Shown: positions 5,491-5,797 of the stretch, piece after piece
Layout: every line of letters begins with the position of its first letter
Position numbering within the stretch: the first letter of the stretch is position 1
From: Prevotellaceae bacterium
Lineage (GTDB): Bacteria; Bacteroidota; Bacteroidia; Bacteroidales; UBA932
DNA length: 5,797 nt
Assembly: GCA_031287815.1 (NCBI GenBank)
Contig: JAITSM010000003.1
Span: forward strand, 1 to 5,797
Direction: 5' to 3'
Notes under the pieces: generated by a model
What the model was told of the DNA's origin: nothing
Databases searched by the model: none
The model's input: the letters and a program-made list of their open reading frames with translations, nothing else
Translations under genes and position numbers: made by a program

Positions 5491-5502
5491 GCTGGCGCCA
5501 GC
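5491..5502. repeat. joint palindrome GCTGGCGCCAGC, last copy
   Basis: Perfect 12-base palindrome, identical to 197-208. It is followed by ACT and then CATACTT (5506-5512), the same right-hand flank type as the other two complete copies. Confidence 0.75.
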
Positions 5503-5505
5503 ACT

Positions 5506-5571
5506 CATACTTCCTTCCCTTCATCCCTTTCCTCCCCTTCATCCCCCTTTCATCCCTTTCCTCCTTCCCCC
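5506..5571 (+). repeat. pyrimidine-rich repeat, loosely 7-base periodic
   Basis: Begins with one CATACTT unit, then becomes a C/T-rich stretch in which CATCCCTTTCCTCC occurs twice (5522-5535 and 5551-5564), with shorter CCTTC/CATCCC pieces around them. The period is less exact than in the other tracts. Its complement (GGGATGAAGGG) resembles the GAAGGGT family. Confidence 0.55.
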
Positions 5572-5589
5572 ACTAAAAACAACACTTTT

Positions 5590-5620
5590 TTTGCACATTC
5601 AAACATTTTCCCTACCTTTG
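5590..5620 (+). promoter_or_regulatory. Bacteroidota promoter, upstream of the tandem pair
   Basis: TTTG (5590-5593), a 19-base spacer, then TACCTTTG (5613-5620): both boxes match the Bacteroidota consensus exactly and the spacing is ideal. Transcription would start near 5627 and run right. No ATG follows on this strand before the window ends, so the gene served is outside, or the transcript is a leader or small RNA. Confidence 0.65.
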
Positions 5621-5686
5621 CACCTGTTTCCCATAACTTTTAGTTTTTGTTGTGCATAACTTCTTGATAAAATACTCTCAAACCCC

Positions 5687-5717
5687 TTGCGCCGCAACGG
5701 AATTTGCCGTATCTTTG
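5687..5717 (+). promoter_or_regulatory. Bacteroidota promoter running into the CAGCA repeat
   Basis: TTG (5687-5689), a 20-base spacer, then TATCTTTG (5710-5717). The expected start point (about 5723-5725) lies in the small inverted repeat TGCTGC (5718-5723) / GCAGCA (5727-5732) and immediately before the CAGCA repeat. Any transcript would carry the repeat at its extreme 5' end. The gene served lies beyond the window. Confidence 0.65.
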
Positions 5718-5727
5718 TGCTGCGAAG

Positions 5728-5797
5728 CAGCACAGCACAGCACAGCACAGCACAGCACAGCACAGCACAGCACAGCACAGCACAGCACAGCACAGCA
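5728..5797 (+). repeat. pentanucleotide tandem repeat CAGCA, at least 14 units
   Basis: Fourteen perfect CAGCA units up to the last base of the window, so the true length is unknown. It starts about 10 bases after a -7 box. Perfect short tandem repeats near a start point change length by slippage and are a common basis of phase variation. The sequence may stop here because assembly fails in the repeat. The minus-strand frame of Leu-Cys-Cys-Ala-Val repeats across it is an artefact. Confidence 0.9.

Noticed and set aside
5599..5793. Cys-rich repeated protein on the minus strand
   Set aside because: It is only the translation of the CAGCA pentamer, runs against two good plus-strand promoters, and has no supporting start context.

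Overview
This window most likely comes from a Bacteroidota genome, probably a member of Bacteroidales. The promoters read as TAnnTTTG boxes with a TTG/TTTG box 19-20 bases upstream, there are no Shine-Dalgarno sequences, and the MutS has the Bacteroidales-type GPNMSGKSALLRQ ATP-binding loop. Genus cannot be told from the sequence alone.

The coding content is simple. Two intact rightward genes fill the middle: mutS (745-3378), the DNA mismatch-recognition ATPase, and a bacterial GH3-family acyl-adenylating enzyme (3488-4996). They are 109 bases apart and may be co-transcribed, since no promoter is visible between them. At the far left, a promoter and a start codon on the minus strand suggest the first 13 codons of a divergent gene that continues outside the window. 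At the far right, two good Bacteroidota promoters point rightward, and the second runs straight into a pentanucleotide tandem repeat that reaches the window end.

The unusual part is the non-coding DNA. Almost all of it is built from (a) at least ten tandem tracts with a period of exactly 7 bases but with different unit sequences (GAAGGGT, CATAMWT, AATGGAG/CTCCATT, GTCGTTA, GTATGAG, nnnCAGT and others); (b) a short palindrome, GCTGGCGCCAGC, and variants, sitting at the joints between tracts; (c) two copies of a 234-base, multi-hairpin, non-coding element in inverted orientation (375-608 and 5193-5426) that bracket mutS and GH3; and (d) a palindromic repeat beginning CGTCATTGCGAGC (5051-5139), of a type seen in many bacterial genomes. 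The heptamer tracts run into the genes: the stop codons of both mutS and GH3 lie inside heptamer tracts, and a degenerate heptamer tract encodes the variable linker near the MutS C terminus.

Layout: 1-41 partial minus-strand gene; 75-105 its promoter; 154-365 two heptamer tracts joined by the palindrome; 375-608 hairpin element copy 1; 601-707 heptamer tracts of the CTCCATT family; 719-726 likely mutS promoter box; 745-3378 mutS; 3364-3480 two heptamer tracts joined by the palindrome; 3488-4996 GH3; 4991-5047 heptamer tract plus palindrome variant; 5051-5179 palindromic repeat and a strong hairpin; 5193-5426 hairpin element copy 2, inverted; 5418-5571 three more period-7 tracts with two palindromes; 5590-5717 tandem promoters; 5728-5797 fourteen CAGCA units.
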